Shown in pieces: positions 34,041 to 43,817 of a DNA stretch of 43,846 bases (position 1 is the stretch's first letter; each line of letters opens with the position of its first letter). Made by a program: the position numbers and the translations under genes. The notes under the pieces are model-generated. The model made no database searches, was not told the DNA's origin, and saw only the letters and a program-made list of their open reading frames with translations. This stretch comes from Patescibacteria group bacterium (lineage in GTDB: Bacteria; Patescibacteriota; Minisyncoccia; Phycocordibacterales; Phycocordibacteraceae): contig JAIELV010000001.1 in the NCBI GenBank assembly GCA_019752595.1, positions 682,394 to 726,239 of the forward strand, given 5' to 3'.

Positions 34041-34625
34041 ATGGACCCCAAAACAATCTTTTTTCTGATCGCATTCTGTCTCGCTGTTTCTGCGTACATT
34101 CCGTATTTTCTCGGGATTTTCAAAGGGGAAACAAAACCGCACGCGTATACGTGGCTCATATGGACCATTACCACAGGCATCGGTACGGCGGGAGTATGGT
34201 ACGGAGGTGGGGGGTTGCCGGCAATTACTTTTGCAACAACAACTCTGCTCACGTTTATTATTTTCCTTCTCTCGCTTAAATTTGGAACCAAAAATATAAC
34301 CGCAGGGGACACCATAACCCTTCTCGCAGCGCTCACTGCGGTTTTTGTTTGGGTCGGATTAAATAATCCTTTGTGGAGTGTCATTCTCGGAATCTCGATT
34401 GATCTCATTGGCTATTGGCCAACAGTACGGAAGGCTTTCGCGGAACCGTGGAGCGAATCATCACTCGCATGGGTTTTGTGGACACTTGCTCCACTTTTCT
34501 CACTTCTCGCCCTAGATACCTATAGCTTACTGACTACTGCTTACTACTGGCCTATTTTTGTAGTAAACGCACTCTGTGTGGTGATGTTCTCGATTCGCCG
34601 CCACACGCTTCCTAAGCCAGTATGA
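34041..34625 (+). CDS. Multi-pass membrane protein with two PQ-loop-like repeats
   Basis: AYIPYFLGIFKGETKPHAYTWLIWTI and GYWPTVRKAFAEPWSESSLAWVLWTL. Confidence 0.55.
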   Translation: MDPKTIFFLIAFCLAVSAYIPYFLGIFKGETKPHAYTWLIWTITTGIGTAGVWYGGGGLPAITFATTTLLTFIIFLLSLKFGTKNITAGDTITLLAALTAVFVWVGLNNPLWSVILGISIDLIGYWPTVRKAFAEPWSESSLAWVLWTLAPLFSLLALDTYSLLTTAYYWPIFVVNALCVVMFSIRRHTLPKPV

Positions 34626-35137
34626 GTATCTATCTTGCTCTTCCCGACGCTCGCTATAAAGACAGTTATCTTGCTGGGCTTCGCGAATACCACGAAGAGG
34701 GTAGATACCTGCAAGATTCTGTAGAAGAAGCAGAGAAAGATTTTTCTGCGTACGTTGAAAAAGAAAAAGGAAAAGCGCACGGTGAAAATCTGCCCGCAGG
34801 TTTTGTTCCCGAAACACGCTACTGGTTGATTGATGGTAATGAGTGTGTAGGTGAGATAGGCATTCGGCACACGCTCACCGAGCACTTATTGAAAATCGGA
34901 GGCCACATAGGGTATTCAATTCGTCCGTCAAAAAGAAAACAGGGGTACGGAAAATTAATTTTAAGACTCGGACTCGAAAAAGCAAAAGAAATGGGATTTG
35001 AAAAAGTGTTGCTGACCTGTGATGTGACAAACGAGGGCTCACGAAAAATAATTGAAGGGAACGGCGGCGTTTTTGAGAACGCGATACCGAACCCGGGGCA
35101 ACCCGACAAAGCCCGCTTCTGGATCGATGTCGTCTAG
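34622..35137 (+). CDS. GNAT acetyltransferase
   Basis: GHIGYSIRPSKRKQGYGKLILRLGLEKAKEMGFEKVLLTCDVTNEGSRKIIEGNGGVFEN. Confidence 0.9.
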   Translation: MSIYLALPDARYKDSYLAGLREYHEEGRYLQDSVEEAEKDFSAYVEKEKGKAHGENLPAGFVPETRYWLIDGNECVGEIGIRHTLTEHLLKIGGHIGYSIRPSKRKQGYGKLILRLGLEKAKEMGFEKVLLTCDVTNEGSRKIIEGNGGVFENAIPNPGQPDKARFWIDVV

Positions 35138-35880
35138 CCGATTTTTTGAGAGTCTAGGTTATTCCATAGCTTCCCCCACACATCACGAAGAGTTTCCGCG
35201 ATGTCTTGGTCTTCTATAAGGACGCAAAACGGAGTTCGTGTACGGAAACTCATAAGCGCCACCTTGTTGCCGTAAATATTAATTTCCGTCTTCCAGTCCG
35301 CACTTTTTACAAGCTTCGATTCCCTCAGTAAGCGAATATTGTTTTTTGCAAACTCTTTCGCTGTCTCCGAATCACGAGATATTGATCTAAAAGGTATCCC
35401 TCTGCGAGCTCGCTCAGGAGGGAACCAATCATAGAATTGTTTCGGAAGCCCCGCCCGCATATGTTCCAAATCTTCAAAGGCGATAATTTCTTTCTTATCA
35501 TTCAGCATGTCGCCGTACACTTCCTTTATGCCGACGATACCCTCATAGAATGAAACTCTTGGTTTAGTGCGCGACTTGTTTTTTATCGCCCTGAGTTCTG
35601 GTAGCGATCTTTCAAGTTCTGCGACCCGCGTTTTTTCTAATTCAACTAACTGTTCAGGGTCAACGCCACTGTAAAGCTTTCTTTTGCGCTTTGCGGTTTC
35701 AAGGATTAGCCCGCGTTCTTTTAATTCATCTATAAAATTATAAATACTGGTCCTCTTCACTCCCGACTTACGGGATAACTGCTGGATATTGGCGCCCCCT
35801 AACTCCAACGCAGCAAAATACACCGCCGCCTGATGAGGCGATAGGCTGAGGCTTTTTAGTAGAGTTTTAGATAACTGCAT
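35134..35880 (-). CDS. TrmB-family transcriptional regulator
   Basis: N-terminal wHTH (SPHQAAVYFAALELGGANIQQLSRKSGVKRTSIYNFIDELKERGLI) plus TrmB-type sensor region. Confidence 0.8.
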   Translation of the reverse strand: MQLSKTLLKSLSLSPHQAAVYFAALELGGANIQQLSRKSGVKRTSIYNFIDELKERGLILETAKRKRKLYSGVDPEQLVELEKTRVAELERSLPELRAIKNKSRTKPRVSFYEGIVGIKEVYGDMLNDKKEIIAFEDLEHMRAGLPKQFYDWFPPERARRGIPFRSISRDSETAKEFAKNNIRLLRESKLVKSADWKTEINIYGNKVALMSFRTRTPFCVLIEDQDIAETLRDVWGKLWNNLDSQKIG

Positions 35881-36019
35881 AAAGTGACGTATTTTTAGAC
35901 ACTAATTAATATCAGAAATATCTTTGTTTGTCAAAGTATTTTCTCTAACTATGCTTCACTTTGCAATTTTTTGTTTCAAAATATAGACATTTTTAAGTAT
36001 ACGAGATAGGGTATCTGGT

Positions 36020-36391
36020 ATGAAAAAGATAGAAAAGAAGCCGTGTCTCGGCCACGTACCGCTCGCCTCGTATACGGAGGAGTTGAAAAAACCAGGCAGA
36101 CGAAGCGTCGTGAAGTCAGATGTCGAGTGGGTCTTTGCCCATCGGAAGCAGGCTATACGCGAGCTACGGATGGAAAATAAATACTATTGTTTCCCGGGTA
36201 ATCCAAAGGAGGATACCCATGCCGTCTTCGCGTTTCGTTGCGGAGAAAATAATGAAACCCTCGGGTCTTTTACAGACCCAGGTCTGGTCGTCCTTGACTC
36301 CCAAGTTAGAGTTGTTGTTGCATACAGTCGTTGGAGAAAGTTCTTACTTTCACTCAAAAGCCTCAAAGGACCGCGTCTTCGGAAGGAATAA
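36020..36391 (+). CDS. Hypothetical protein
   Basis: 123-aa ORF after an AT-rich intergenic region; no motif recognised. Confidence 0.45.
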   Translation: MKKIEKKPCLGHVPLASYTEELKKPGRRSVVKSDVEWVFAHRKQAIRELRMENKYYCFPGNPKEDTHAVFAFRCGENNETLGSFTDPGLVVLDSQVRVVVAYSRWRKFLLSLKSLKGPRLRKE

Positions 36392-36495
36392 AACTTACTA
36401 AACATCCTTTTCAGTAAGAAACGAGCGTTTAGTTTTCCACCTAAGCGTTTCCATTTTTTCACCTCGTTCGCTTCTATGCGTGGTACTACAAGTAT

Positions 36496-36705
36496 ATGCG
36501 TGAGCATTTCATCGCCTCTTTCAAAGTTTCGCTCGAGTGGCGCGTTATTGCTTTTTTTGTAACGAATGCGTATCTCTGGGCTACCACAGGCTCATTTTGG
36601 GAAGCCACCGCCACCGCGCTCGTCCTCCAAGGGATACTCTTCGTTGTTCATTTTTTCTGGGTACTGTGGCGTTACGGGAAACACGGACTCACTGAAAATC
36701 ATTAA
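36496..36705 (+). CDS. Small two-TM protein (DUF2061-like?)
   Basis: SFKVSLEWRVIAFFVTNAYLWATTGSFWEATATALVLQGILFVVHFFW. Confidence 0.5.
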   Translation: MREHFIASFKVSLEWRVIAFFVTNAYLWATTGSFWEATATALVLQGILFVVHFFWVLWRYGKHGLTENH

Positions 36706-36759
36706 TAGTGCCTCCGATTTCGCGCGTTACAATAACGTCTAAGGCATGAGCCTTTTCTT

Positions 36760-37845
36760 TTGAAACCCTACGTCTTAAAACTAAAAACCTTTATTGGCGA
36801 TAATGAACGGGTGCTGTTGCCTGTCTTTTTGCTTCTCGGATTTGCTGTCGATAGCATTACGCTTCGAAAAGCAGACCTTTTGCCAGAGACGATACTCATT
36901 TACACGTATCTCGTAGTTGCGGGCGCAGTTATTCTATTGATGCACCTCAAAGAGGTGGGTATATTCCAAGGACAGTTTTCAAATAAAGTTGCGCCGTTTT
37001 TGCCTTTGGCAATGACGTACGCGTTCGGGTCTCTGTTTAGCGCATTTGTAGTTTTTTATACCAAAAGCGCATCAATCACGGACAGTTGGCCGTTCATTCT
37101 TGCGTTAATTTCCGTGGTTGTGGGTCTCGAGCTTTTGAAACAGTATCGCTCACGACTCATTTTTAATCTCACGGTATATTTTTTGGCACTTTTTTCTTTT
37201 TCTATTTACACCGTTCCGCTGTGGGTCGGGAGAATGGGCTCTGATATTTTTCTCCTGAGTGCTGCCGTCGCTCTCGCAGTTCTTACAGGTTTTTGTTTCG
37301 TTTTGTATCTCACGGGGAAATCTCAATTTAAGGAAAACATAAAAGGAATTGTGTATAGCGTTGGGGTCGCACTCACTGCAGTAGTGCTTGCATACAATGC
37401 AAATCTTTTGCCGCCGATTCCGTTGGTTCTCAAAGACGTTGGGCCGTATCACTATGTGGCGCGCGATGGCGAGATGTATCGACTTCTTGGGGAGGAGACA
37501 CCACTGCTCGATAGGCTGTTTGGTGTGACGGTGCACTTAGTGAAAGGTGAACCGCTCTACGTGTTCAGCTCTGTATATACTCCCGTTCGTATCGACACCG
37601 ACATTGTGCATCGTTGGGAATACTGGAGTACGGTTGAGAATGATTGGGTACTTTCTAACACCGTCTCGTATCCCGCCGAAGGAGGAAGAGAAGAAGGATA
37701 TCGGGGGTACTCATTCAAGCGAGGCATATTTGAGGGCAAGTGGCGCGTATCGATTGAAACTCCAGACGGTCTCAAAATTGGGAGAACAGAATTTACCGTT
37801 CAAGAAGTAGTACAGGCACCCAAGCTTTTGACGACCACTCGCTGA
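36760..37845 (+). CDS. DUF2914-type membrane protein (TTG start)
   Basis: Multiple TMs, C-terminal VYTPVRIDTDIVHRWEYW...GYSFKRGIFEGKWRVSIETPDGLKIGRTEFTV. Confidence 0.75.
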   Translation: MKPYVLKLKTFIGDNERVLLPVFLLLGFAVDSITLRKADLLPETILIYTYLVVAGAVILLMHLKEVGIFQGQFSNKVAPFLPLAMTYAFGSLFSAFVVFYTKSASITDSWPFILALISVVVGLELLKQYRSRLIFNLTVYFLALFSFSIYTVPLWVGRMGSDIFLLSAAVALAVLTGFCFVLYLTGKSQFKENIKGIVYSVGVALTAVVLAYNANLLPPIPLVLKDVGPYHYVARDGEMYRLLGEETPLLDRLFGVTVHLVKGEPLYVFSSVYTPVRIDTDIVHRWEYWSTVENDWVLSNTVSYPAEGGREEGYRGYSFKRGIFEGKWRVSIETPDGLKIGRTEFTVQEVVQAPKLLTTTR

Positions 37846-37875
37846 TTTAAGAAATTTCTGATAGCATTAACAAAC

Positions 37876-38877
37876 GTGGAAGCAGATATTGTTGTTGACC
37901 TCCAATACGGCGACTCAGGGAAGGGTAAAGTAACCCATTTCCTTGCTAAATCAGGCGAATATACGCACGTTCTTCGCTACAACGGCGGGGCAAACGCAGG
38001 GCACACTATTTTTCACAACGGGCAGAAGTTCATTACCCAGCAGATACCCGCGGGAGTCTTTTTTGGTATACGCTCAATCATCGGTTCAGGGTGCGTGGTG
38101 AATCCCGAACAGTTTTTCAAGGAAATCGACATGCTCGAGAAGGGCGGAATCGACACAAAAGGCAAAATATTCATTGCCGAAAATGCGCATGTCATTACTC
38201 AGGCACATAGAGAGGAAGATAAAAAAGGTGGTGGTGCCATAGGAACGACGGGGAGCGGAAACGGGCCTGCGTATCGTGAGAAGTACGGGAGAACTGGGGT
38301 GCGTGCGGCGGATGTCCCTGAATTGAAGCCCTATCTCATTAATCTGTATCAGGAGTGGTACACCACGGGGGAGGTTCGCATTCTTGCAGAAGGTGCGCAA
38401 GGTTTTGGGTTAGATATTGATTGGGGAGATTATCCGTTTGTTACTTCAAGCCACTGCACAACTGCGGGCGCGCTTTTGAATGGTTTGCCTCCGCAGTCGG
38501 TTCGAAAAGTATGGGGTGTAGCAAAAATATATGAGACGTACGTAGGGAGTAAGAAATTCCAACCTGAGGACGAGGTATTTAATAAAATTGGCGACGTTGG
38601 TGAAGAATTTGGTGCTGTCACTGGGCGCCGTCGTCAAACAAATTGGATAAATATGCAGACACTCGAGCGCGCTATCCGTATGAACGGAGTCACGCACTTA
38701 GTGTTTTCAAAGGTGGACGTACTTCGCACTGTCGGTGTGTGGGCAGCATATGATGCTGACAAAGAAATTCGCTTCGGTTCAGAAAAAGAAATGAAAGATT
38801 TTATAACTACCCGCTTTACTTCAATCGGCATCGCTCCCGAGAATATTTTCTTTTCGGAGGATAAAGATAAAATTTAA
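37876..38877 (+). CDS. Compact adenylosuccinate synthetase family protein (PurA-like; GTG start)
   Basis: DIVVDLQYGDSGKGKV, GGANAGHTI, GTTGSGNGPAY, AEGAQGFGLDIDWGDYPFVTSSHCTTAG, TGRRRQTNWI, FSKVDVL. Confidence 0.88.
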   Translation: MEADIVVDLQYGDSGKGKVTHFLAKSGEYTHVLRYNGGANAGHTIFHNGQKFITQQIPAGVFFGIRSIIGSGCVVNPEQFFKEIDMLEKGGIDTKGKIFIAENAHVITQAHREEDKKGGGAIGTTGSGNGPAYREKYGRTGVRAADVPELKPYLINLYQEWYTTGEVRILAEGAQGFGLDIDWGDYPFVTSSHCTTAGALLNGLPPQSVRKVWGVAKIYETYVGSKKFQPEDEVFNKIGDVGEEFGAVTGRRRQTNWINMQTLERAIRMNGVTHLVFSKVDVLRTVGVWAAYDADKEIRFGSEKEMKDFITTRFTSIGIAPENIFFSEDKDKI

Positions 38878-38886
38878 ATAAGTGCT

Positions 38887-39885
38887 ATGCAGTCGATTTT
38901 CAAACATTTTTGGTTTTCCATCTTGGCGACTCTTGTCGGTCTCGTGGCACTTTTCTTGTATGGAGGATGGGCGGCATTTTTCATTGCGGTTCTTTTGTTT
39001 CTTCTTGAAATCACCCTCTCCTTCGACAATGCTGTTGTAAATGCCAGAGTGCTTCAAAAAATGACCCCCGCGTGGCAGCAACGCTTTTTGACGTGGGGGA
39101 TTTTGATTGCGGTCTTTGGTACACGTTTTGTATTACCAATCGTCATAGTGAGTGTTATTACCCTTACGAATCCATGGGCGATTACCCAAATGGCGCTTTT
39201 TGATACTGCGCAGTACGGGCATCTGATTGAGGGGGCAAAGCACGCGATTCATGCGTTCGGTGCCACCTTCCTCCTCTTGGTAGCTTTGAAATATTTCTTC
39301 GATAGCAGCAAAAAACTTCACTGGTTGCAATGGGTTGAAGAACATCTGGCTAAGTGGGGGCGCGTAGAGGCAATTGAAATCATTGTGGCGCTTTTGGCTC
39401 TGACTGGTATTGCATTTCTTGTCCCACATGAGGAACAGGGAACGGTTATGGTTGCGGGTGTGTTCGGGGTCGTTCTCTTTGTAGTTATGCAGGGCATCAC
39501 GAGCGCGTTTTCTATTGAAGCGAAAGAAACGGCCTCCCATAGCTTGGCGCTCTTTATGTATCTTGAAGTTTTGGATGCCTCGTTCTCCTTGGATGGAGTT
39601 ATTGGTGCTTTTGCACTGACCTCAAACATTGCCATTATTGCCGTCGGTTTGGGTATCGGGGCGTTCTTTGTTCGATCTCTCACCGTCTATATGGTTCATG
39701 AACGCACGCTTGATACATTGAAGTATCTCGAGCACGGTGCACATTGGGCGATTTTCGGCCTCGCTATTTCAATGTTGGTATCGATGCTCACTGATGTCCC
39801 AGAGCTTGTGACTGGGTCTATCGGCGTCTTGTTTGTTGTTGCTGCGTACTACTCCTCATTGGGGACAAAAAAGAAGCAGGCGTAA
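38887..39885 (+). CDS. DUF475/TerC-like integral membrane protein
   Basis: LLEITLSFDNAVVNARVLQKMTPAWQQRFLTWGI; SFSLDGVIGAFALT. Confidence 0.88.
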   Translation: MQSIFKHFWFSILATLVGLVALFLYGGWAAFFIAVLLFLLEITLSFDNAVVNARVLQKMTPAWQQRFLTWGILIAVFGTRFVLPIVIVSVITLTNPWAITQMALFDTAQYGHLIEGAKHAIHAFGATFLLLVALKYFFDSSKKLHWLQWVEEHLAKWGRVEAIEIIVALLALTGIAFLVPHEEQGTVMVAGVFGVVLFVVMQGITSAFSIEAKETASHSLALFMYLEVLDASFSLDGVIGAFALTSNIAIIAVGLGIGAFFVRSLTVYMVHERTLDTLKYLEHGAHWAIFGLAISMLVSMLTDVPELVTGSIGVLFVVAAYYSSLGTKKKQA

Positions 39886-39906
39886 GAACTGCTACACTGA
39901 ATTTGG

Positions 39907-40497
39907 GTGAAGTACTTTGTCGCTCATCTTCTGACTGGAGATGCGAAGACGTATCACGAACGTCTGACGCGCGATATTGCATACCGATACGGAGTGTATC
40001 CGCTCCACGAACGAGTTGTCCCGCACTTCACGGTCAAAGCGCCGTTCGAATGCGATAAAGAAGGGATTAGTGAAGTAGAGCGTGTACTGCGCTCTTTTGC
40101 TCACAATGAGTTTTCTGTGCCGTATATCATTCGTGGTTTTGGGAAATTTGGTTTCCGAACAGCCTATTTAGATGTGCACCGCTCGCCTGAGGCGGTTTCA
40201 CTAGTCAGGCGCGCGATACGCACCGTGAACGACAACGTGTCGTGGATTCCGCGTTCGCCGTTGGAGGGTAATAAACTCCACGCCTCCGTGGCGCGTTTTA
40301 TGACAAGGAAACAATCACGAAGAGTGGGGCGCTACTTATCCGCGCAACATGCTTTGTTCAATCAGCGGTTAGATAATATAGCTATTCTAAAAAAACACGA
40401 GCGTGTGTGGAAAGTTGAAACGGTTATTTCGCTTCGCTCTGAATCGCCAGTGTTCCTAGGTTCACAGTATGAAGAGGCGCCGATTTTGGCACTCTAA
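39907..40497 (+). CDS. 2'-5' RNA ligase superfamily (LigT-like; GTG start)
   Basis: Two H-x-T/S motifs: PHFTVKAPF and LHASVARF. Confidence 0.75.
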   Translation: MKYFVAHLLTGDAKTYHERLTRDIAYRYGVYPLHERVVPHFTVKAPFECDKEGISEVERVLRSFAHNEFSVPYIIRGFGKFGFRTAYLDVHRSPEAVSLVRRAIRTVNDNVSWIPRSPLEGNKLHASVARFMTRKQSRRVGRYLSAQHALFNQRLDNIAILKKHERVWKVETVISLRSESPVFLGSQYEEAPILAL

Positions 40498-41264
40498 AAT
40501 TCAAGGTAAGTGAGAAGAAACATCAACAAGATGCCGATAATGAATGACAGAAGTTCGAGTGCTCCTCGTCTTGGGTCGTTTGTTTTGTGCAATTCAGGGA
40601 TTAAGTCGGTTGCTGCAATATAAATAAAGGCACCAGCGGTGAATGCTGTGATAAGTCCTTCAACTGATTCAAAAACTCCGTGGAGCCCAAAGACGATGAA
40701 CGCTCCTAGAAACGCAGTGAGTGCCGATAGAAAGTTGTAGATGAGCGCTTTTGTGCGTGAGAGTCCGCTGTGAACCAGAAGTGCGTAGTCTGCAATTTCC
40801 TGAGGAATCTCATGTAAAAACACAGCAACGGTTGTCGCAATTCCTATAACTGGAGAGACTAGGAAGCTAGCAGCAATAACTGCGCCGTCGACAAGATTGT
40901 GAATGCCGTCCGCAACTAAGACCATTGGGGCGAGGTGGCGCGGATGGTTATGCGCCTCCTCTTCAGTGTGCTCTTCTTCAGGCCCATGGTGGGCATGATG
41001 CCATCGGAGGTATTTTTCAAGTACGAAAAAGACAATAACACCGCCTAAGAGCGCGAGTCCGAATGTACGCTCGTCCCCGATCGCTTCGAGAGATTCTGGG
41101 ATTAAATGGATGACCGCGTCTCCAATAAGTGTACCCGCTGCAAGCCCAACAAGAATAAAAAGGATTTTTTTCATTACGTCTTGTCGTAGCGAAAAGGCTG
41201 CGATGCCTGCAAACGAGACGAGGCTTACAGCGCCGATACTCAATAGCGTATAGATTGTTTCCAT
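40494..41264 (-). CDS. ZIP family metal transporter
   Basis: His-rich loop HHAHHGPEEEHTEEEAHNHPRH, ADGIHNLVDGAVIAASF, FLHEIPQEIADYALLVHSG. Confidence 0.93.
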   Translation of the reverse strand: METIYTLLSIGAVSLVSFAGIAAFSLRQDVMKKILFILVGLAAGTLIGDAVIHLIPESLEAIGDERTFGLALLGGVIVFFVLEKYLRWHHAHHGPEEEHTEEEAHNHPRHLAPMVLVADGIHNLVDGAVIAASFLVSPVIGIATTVAVFLHEIPQEIADYALLVHSGLSRTKALIYNFLSALTAFLGAFIVFGLHGVFESVEGLITAFTAGAFIYIAATDLIPELHKTNDPRRGALELLSFIIGILLMFLLTYLEF

Positions 41265-41269
41265 ATAAT

Positions 41270-41701
41270 TTATTTTTTACTGCACGGCGTACACATTCCG
41301 AATAATTCTAATGAATGATGTGTGACGCTAGAAAACCCTACTGTTTGCCGCAGTGCTTTTTTCACCAGCGCGTCATAGTCGCACCCCGTGAAGTCTTCTA
41401 CGGTGTCACAGTTGATACAGACGATGTGGTGGTGATCCTTTCGCCCCTCACTCAGTTCGTAGTATGCCCGCCCGCGCTGCAACTCAACCTGCGTAACTAT
41501 CCCTGCTGTTTTAAATGATTCCAACGTGCGGTAGGTGGTCACCATGTCTACTTTTTTTGTGCGTACCGCTTTTGCAACGTCGTGCGCACTCATGGGGTAC
41601 TTTGTTTTTCGAAGCGCAGACAAGACTGCAAGACGTGGGGTAGTGGCTCGCATTTCGTGCGCGCGCAAAAGGTCGGCGTCAGAGGTTGTAGGCATTGGCA
41701 C
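41270..41701 (-). CDS. Fur-family metalloregulator (Zur-like by context)
   Basis: TPRLAVLSALRKTKYPMSAHDVAKAV, KDHHHIVCINCDTVEDFTGCD, FGMCTPCSKK. Confidence 0.92.
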   Translation of the reverse strand: MPMPTTSDADLLRAHEMRATTPRLAVLSALRKTKYPMSAHDVAKAVRTKKVDMVTTYRTLESFKTAGIVTQVELQRGRAYYELSEGRKDHHHIVCINCDTVEDFTGCDYDALVKKALRQTVGFSSVTHHSLELFGMCTPCSKK

Positions 41702-41715
41702 TCAGCATGTACTAT

Positions 41716-41732
41716 TTGCAACTTATTTGCAA
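41716..41732. promoter_or_regulatory. Candidate Fur-family operator
   Basis: Two palindromic TTGCAA hexamers with 11-nt spacing between fur and the divergent YibE/F gene. Confidence 0.45.
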
Positions 41733-41769
41733 GTACAATTATTTCCAGACGATGTGTACAATAGACTTT

Positions 41770-42858
41770 ATGAAAAAAGCCGTCTTCCTGTTGCTGCTGA
41801 CAGGCTTCCTAGTTGCGCCCCTCTATTTGTATGCGGAAGAAATCTCTGAAAGCTACGTCACAACGGAACTCGCTAAAGTCATCTCCATTGAACTCCAAGA
41901 AGAACGGCCTGTGCCTGGAACTGATGTTCGCGGTCTTTTTCAAACGCTTCGCGCAGAGATTCTTGAAGGAGAAAATGCGGGGGCAGTGGTCATCGTGCAG
42001 AATGACTATCTGAAGCTCAATACGGGAGAAAAGTTCTACGCACTCCACACCGTTGATACGGTAACAAATACGGATACGTATGCCGTTTCAGAGCCGTATA
42101 GGTTAGATAGTTTGTATTTTTTACTCGGGCTTTTTGTGGTTGCGGTGTTTATTTTAGGGGGCAAGCAGGGAATTCGCGGCCTTCTCGCACTCGTCATTAG
42201 TTTTTGTTTGATTGGGTACGTATTGTTGCCCGGGATACTCGGAGGGGTTTCACCACTTTTGGTTATTTTGGGCGTTACGTCATTAATAGTGATTCTCGGG
42301 TCGTACATTACACACGGTTTTAATAGGGTTACTACCTCAGCGGTTATTGGCATGGTGATTACACTCGCCATTACCGCTCTTCTTGCGCATTTCTCGGTCA
42401 TCGTGTCGAGGCTTTCTGGCTTTGTTTCAGATGAGGCCGTGTATTTAAACTTGAACACAGGTGGCACTATAGATTTTTCTGCACTTTTATTAGGAGGAAT
42501 TCTCATCGGGCTTCTCGGAGTTCTCTACGACGCAGCTATCGGGCAGGCGGTTTCGGTTGATGAAATTTCACACGCCGCACCAGAGGCTTCACGGAAAGAA
42601 TTATTTTCTCGCGCTATGCGAATTGGGCGGGAGCACATCGGCGCATTAGTAAATACATTAGCGATTGCGTATGTCGGGGTCGCCCTCCCGCTCCTCCTTC
42701 TTTTTTATAGTGTGAACTCTGACAGTTCCATCCTCATAACGTTAAATCGAGAGGTTTTTGCGAATGAGATTGTACGCATGGTCGTTGGCTCAATTGGCAT
42801 TATGCTCGCCGTCCCCATTACGACCCTTGTGGCTGTCTTGCGGGCTGAAAGAAAGTAG
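41770..42858 (+). CDS. YibE/F-like membrane protein
   Basis: Signal-like N-terminus; TSLIVILGSYITHGFNRVTTSAVIGMVITLAITALLAHFSVIVSRLSGF; LLGVLYDAAIGQAVSVDEI. Confidence 0.85.
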   Translation: MKKAVFLLLLTGFLVAPLYLYAEEISESYVTTELAKVISIELQEERPVPGTDVRGLFQTLRAEILEGENAGAVVIVQNDYLKLNTGEKFYALHTVDTVTNTDTYAVSEPYRLDSLYFLLGLFVVAVFILGGKQGIRGLLALVISFCLIGYVLLPGILGGVSPLLVILGVTSLIVILGSYITHGFNRVTTSAVIGMVITLAITALLAHFSVIVSRLSGFVSDEAVYLNLNTGGTIDFSALLLGGILIGLLGVLYDAAIGQAVSVDEISHAAPEASRKELFSRAMRIGREHIGALVNTLAIAYVGVALPLLLLFYSVNSDSSILITLNREVFANEIVRMVVGSIGIMLAVPITTLVAVLRAERK

Positions 42859-42952
42859 CCCGACCATCGTCTTGTATGCAGGTAATCATAGGGGATTCCT
42901 CTGTTTTTGCCATGTAGTACACTACAATTTATACAAATAATTCAGTCTAGAT

Positions 42953-43765
42953 ATGCAAAATGAAGATAAGGGCCACATGAGAAAAGGTGTTCTTGAAAAC
43001 CCGTGGGTGGGCAAGCTCGCCGCTCTCTTTCTCGTCATGGCAATCATTTTTATGGCAGCAAAAGCCGTAAATGCGGTTATAAATTTTGATGCAATTACCA
43101 CTCCGCCCTCAAATGTGATTACGGTTACTGGCGAAGGTAAGGTTTCTGCAGTTCCTGATATTGCTCAGATTTCGTTCACTGTTTCCGAAGAGGCGGTTAC
43201 GGCGTCTGGTGCGCAGGATTTGGCAGCGAAGAAAATCAATGTCGCACTCGCGCTTCTCAAGGAAAAGGGAGTAGAGGAGAAAGACATCAAAACGAGCTCG
43301 TACAATATTTCTCCGAAATATGCGTACCAGCCTCCGTGCTACACCTATCCGTGTCCATACAACGAAGCTTCAAAGATCGTTGGCTTTACCGCTTCTCAGA
43401 CTGTTGAAGTCAAAGTTCGTGATATCGACAACACAGGTGATGTTCTTTCAAGTTTGGGGGATGCGGGTGTCTCTAACCTCTATGGGCCGAACTTCATGAT
43501 TGAAGACGAAGACGGTCTTCAGGCAGAAGCACGCGAAGAGGCAATCAAAGAAGCACGCACACAAGCTGAACAACTTGCCAAAGCTCTCGGTGTTCGCGTT
43601 ACGCGTGTGGTGAATTACTCTGAAAACGGTGGGTATCCAGGTCCGTTCTACCGCGCTGATACGATGAATATGGCGATGGGTGGTGCTGAAAAAGCAGTAC
43701 CTTCTATCCCAGCAGGGGAGAACGAAATCATGGTTTCCGTTTCGGTGACCTACGAGGTTCGTTAA
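42953..43765 (+). CDS. SIMPL-domain (DUF541) membrane-anchored protein
   Basis: ITVTGEGKVSAVPDIAQISFTVS...AREEAIKEARTQAEQLAKALGVRVTRVVNYSENG. Confidence 0.92.
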   Translation: MQNEDKGHMRKGVLENPWVGKLAALFLVMAIIFMAAKAVNAVINFDAITTPPSNVITVTGEGKVSAVPDIAQISFTVSEEAVTASGAQDLAAKKINVALALLKEKGVEEKDIKTSSYNISPKYAYQPPCYTYPCPYNEASKIVGFTASQTVEVKVRDIDNTGDVLSSLGDAGVSNLYGPNFMIEDEDGLQAEAREEAIKEARTQAEQLAKALGVRVTRVVNYSENGGYPGPFYRADTMNMAMGGAEKAVPSIPAGENEIMVSVSVTYEVR

Positions 43766-43779
43766 ACGTTAAAAATCTC

Positions 43780-43817
43780 AAAAACCCCCGCCTGCTCAGA
43801 GCAGGCGGGGGTTTTTG
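43780..43817 (+). terminator. Rho-independent terminator after SIMPL gene
   Basis: aaaacccccgcctgctc-aga-gcaggcgggggttttt. Confidence 0.9.

Noticed and set aside
37876-38877. Calling the purA-like gene PurZ (Z-genome/diaminopurine pathway)
   Set aside because: The catalytic Asp of GDxGKGK is retained and no phage, DatZ-like or MazZ-like genes are seen; only N-terminal similarity from memory supports it.
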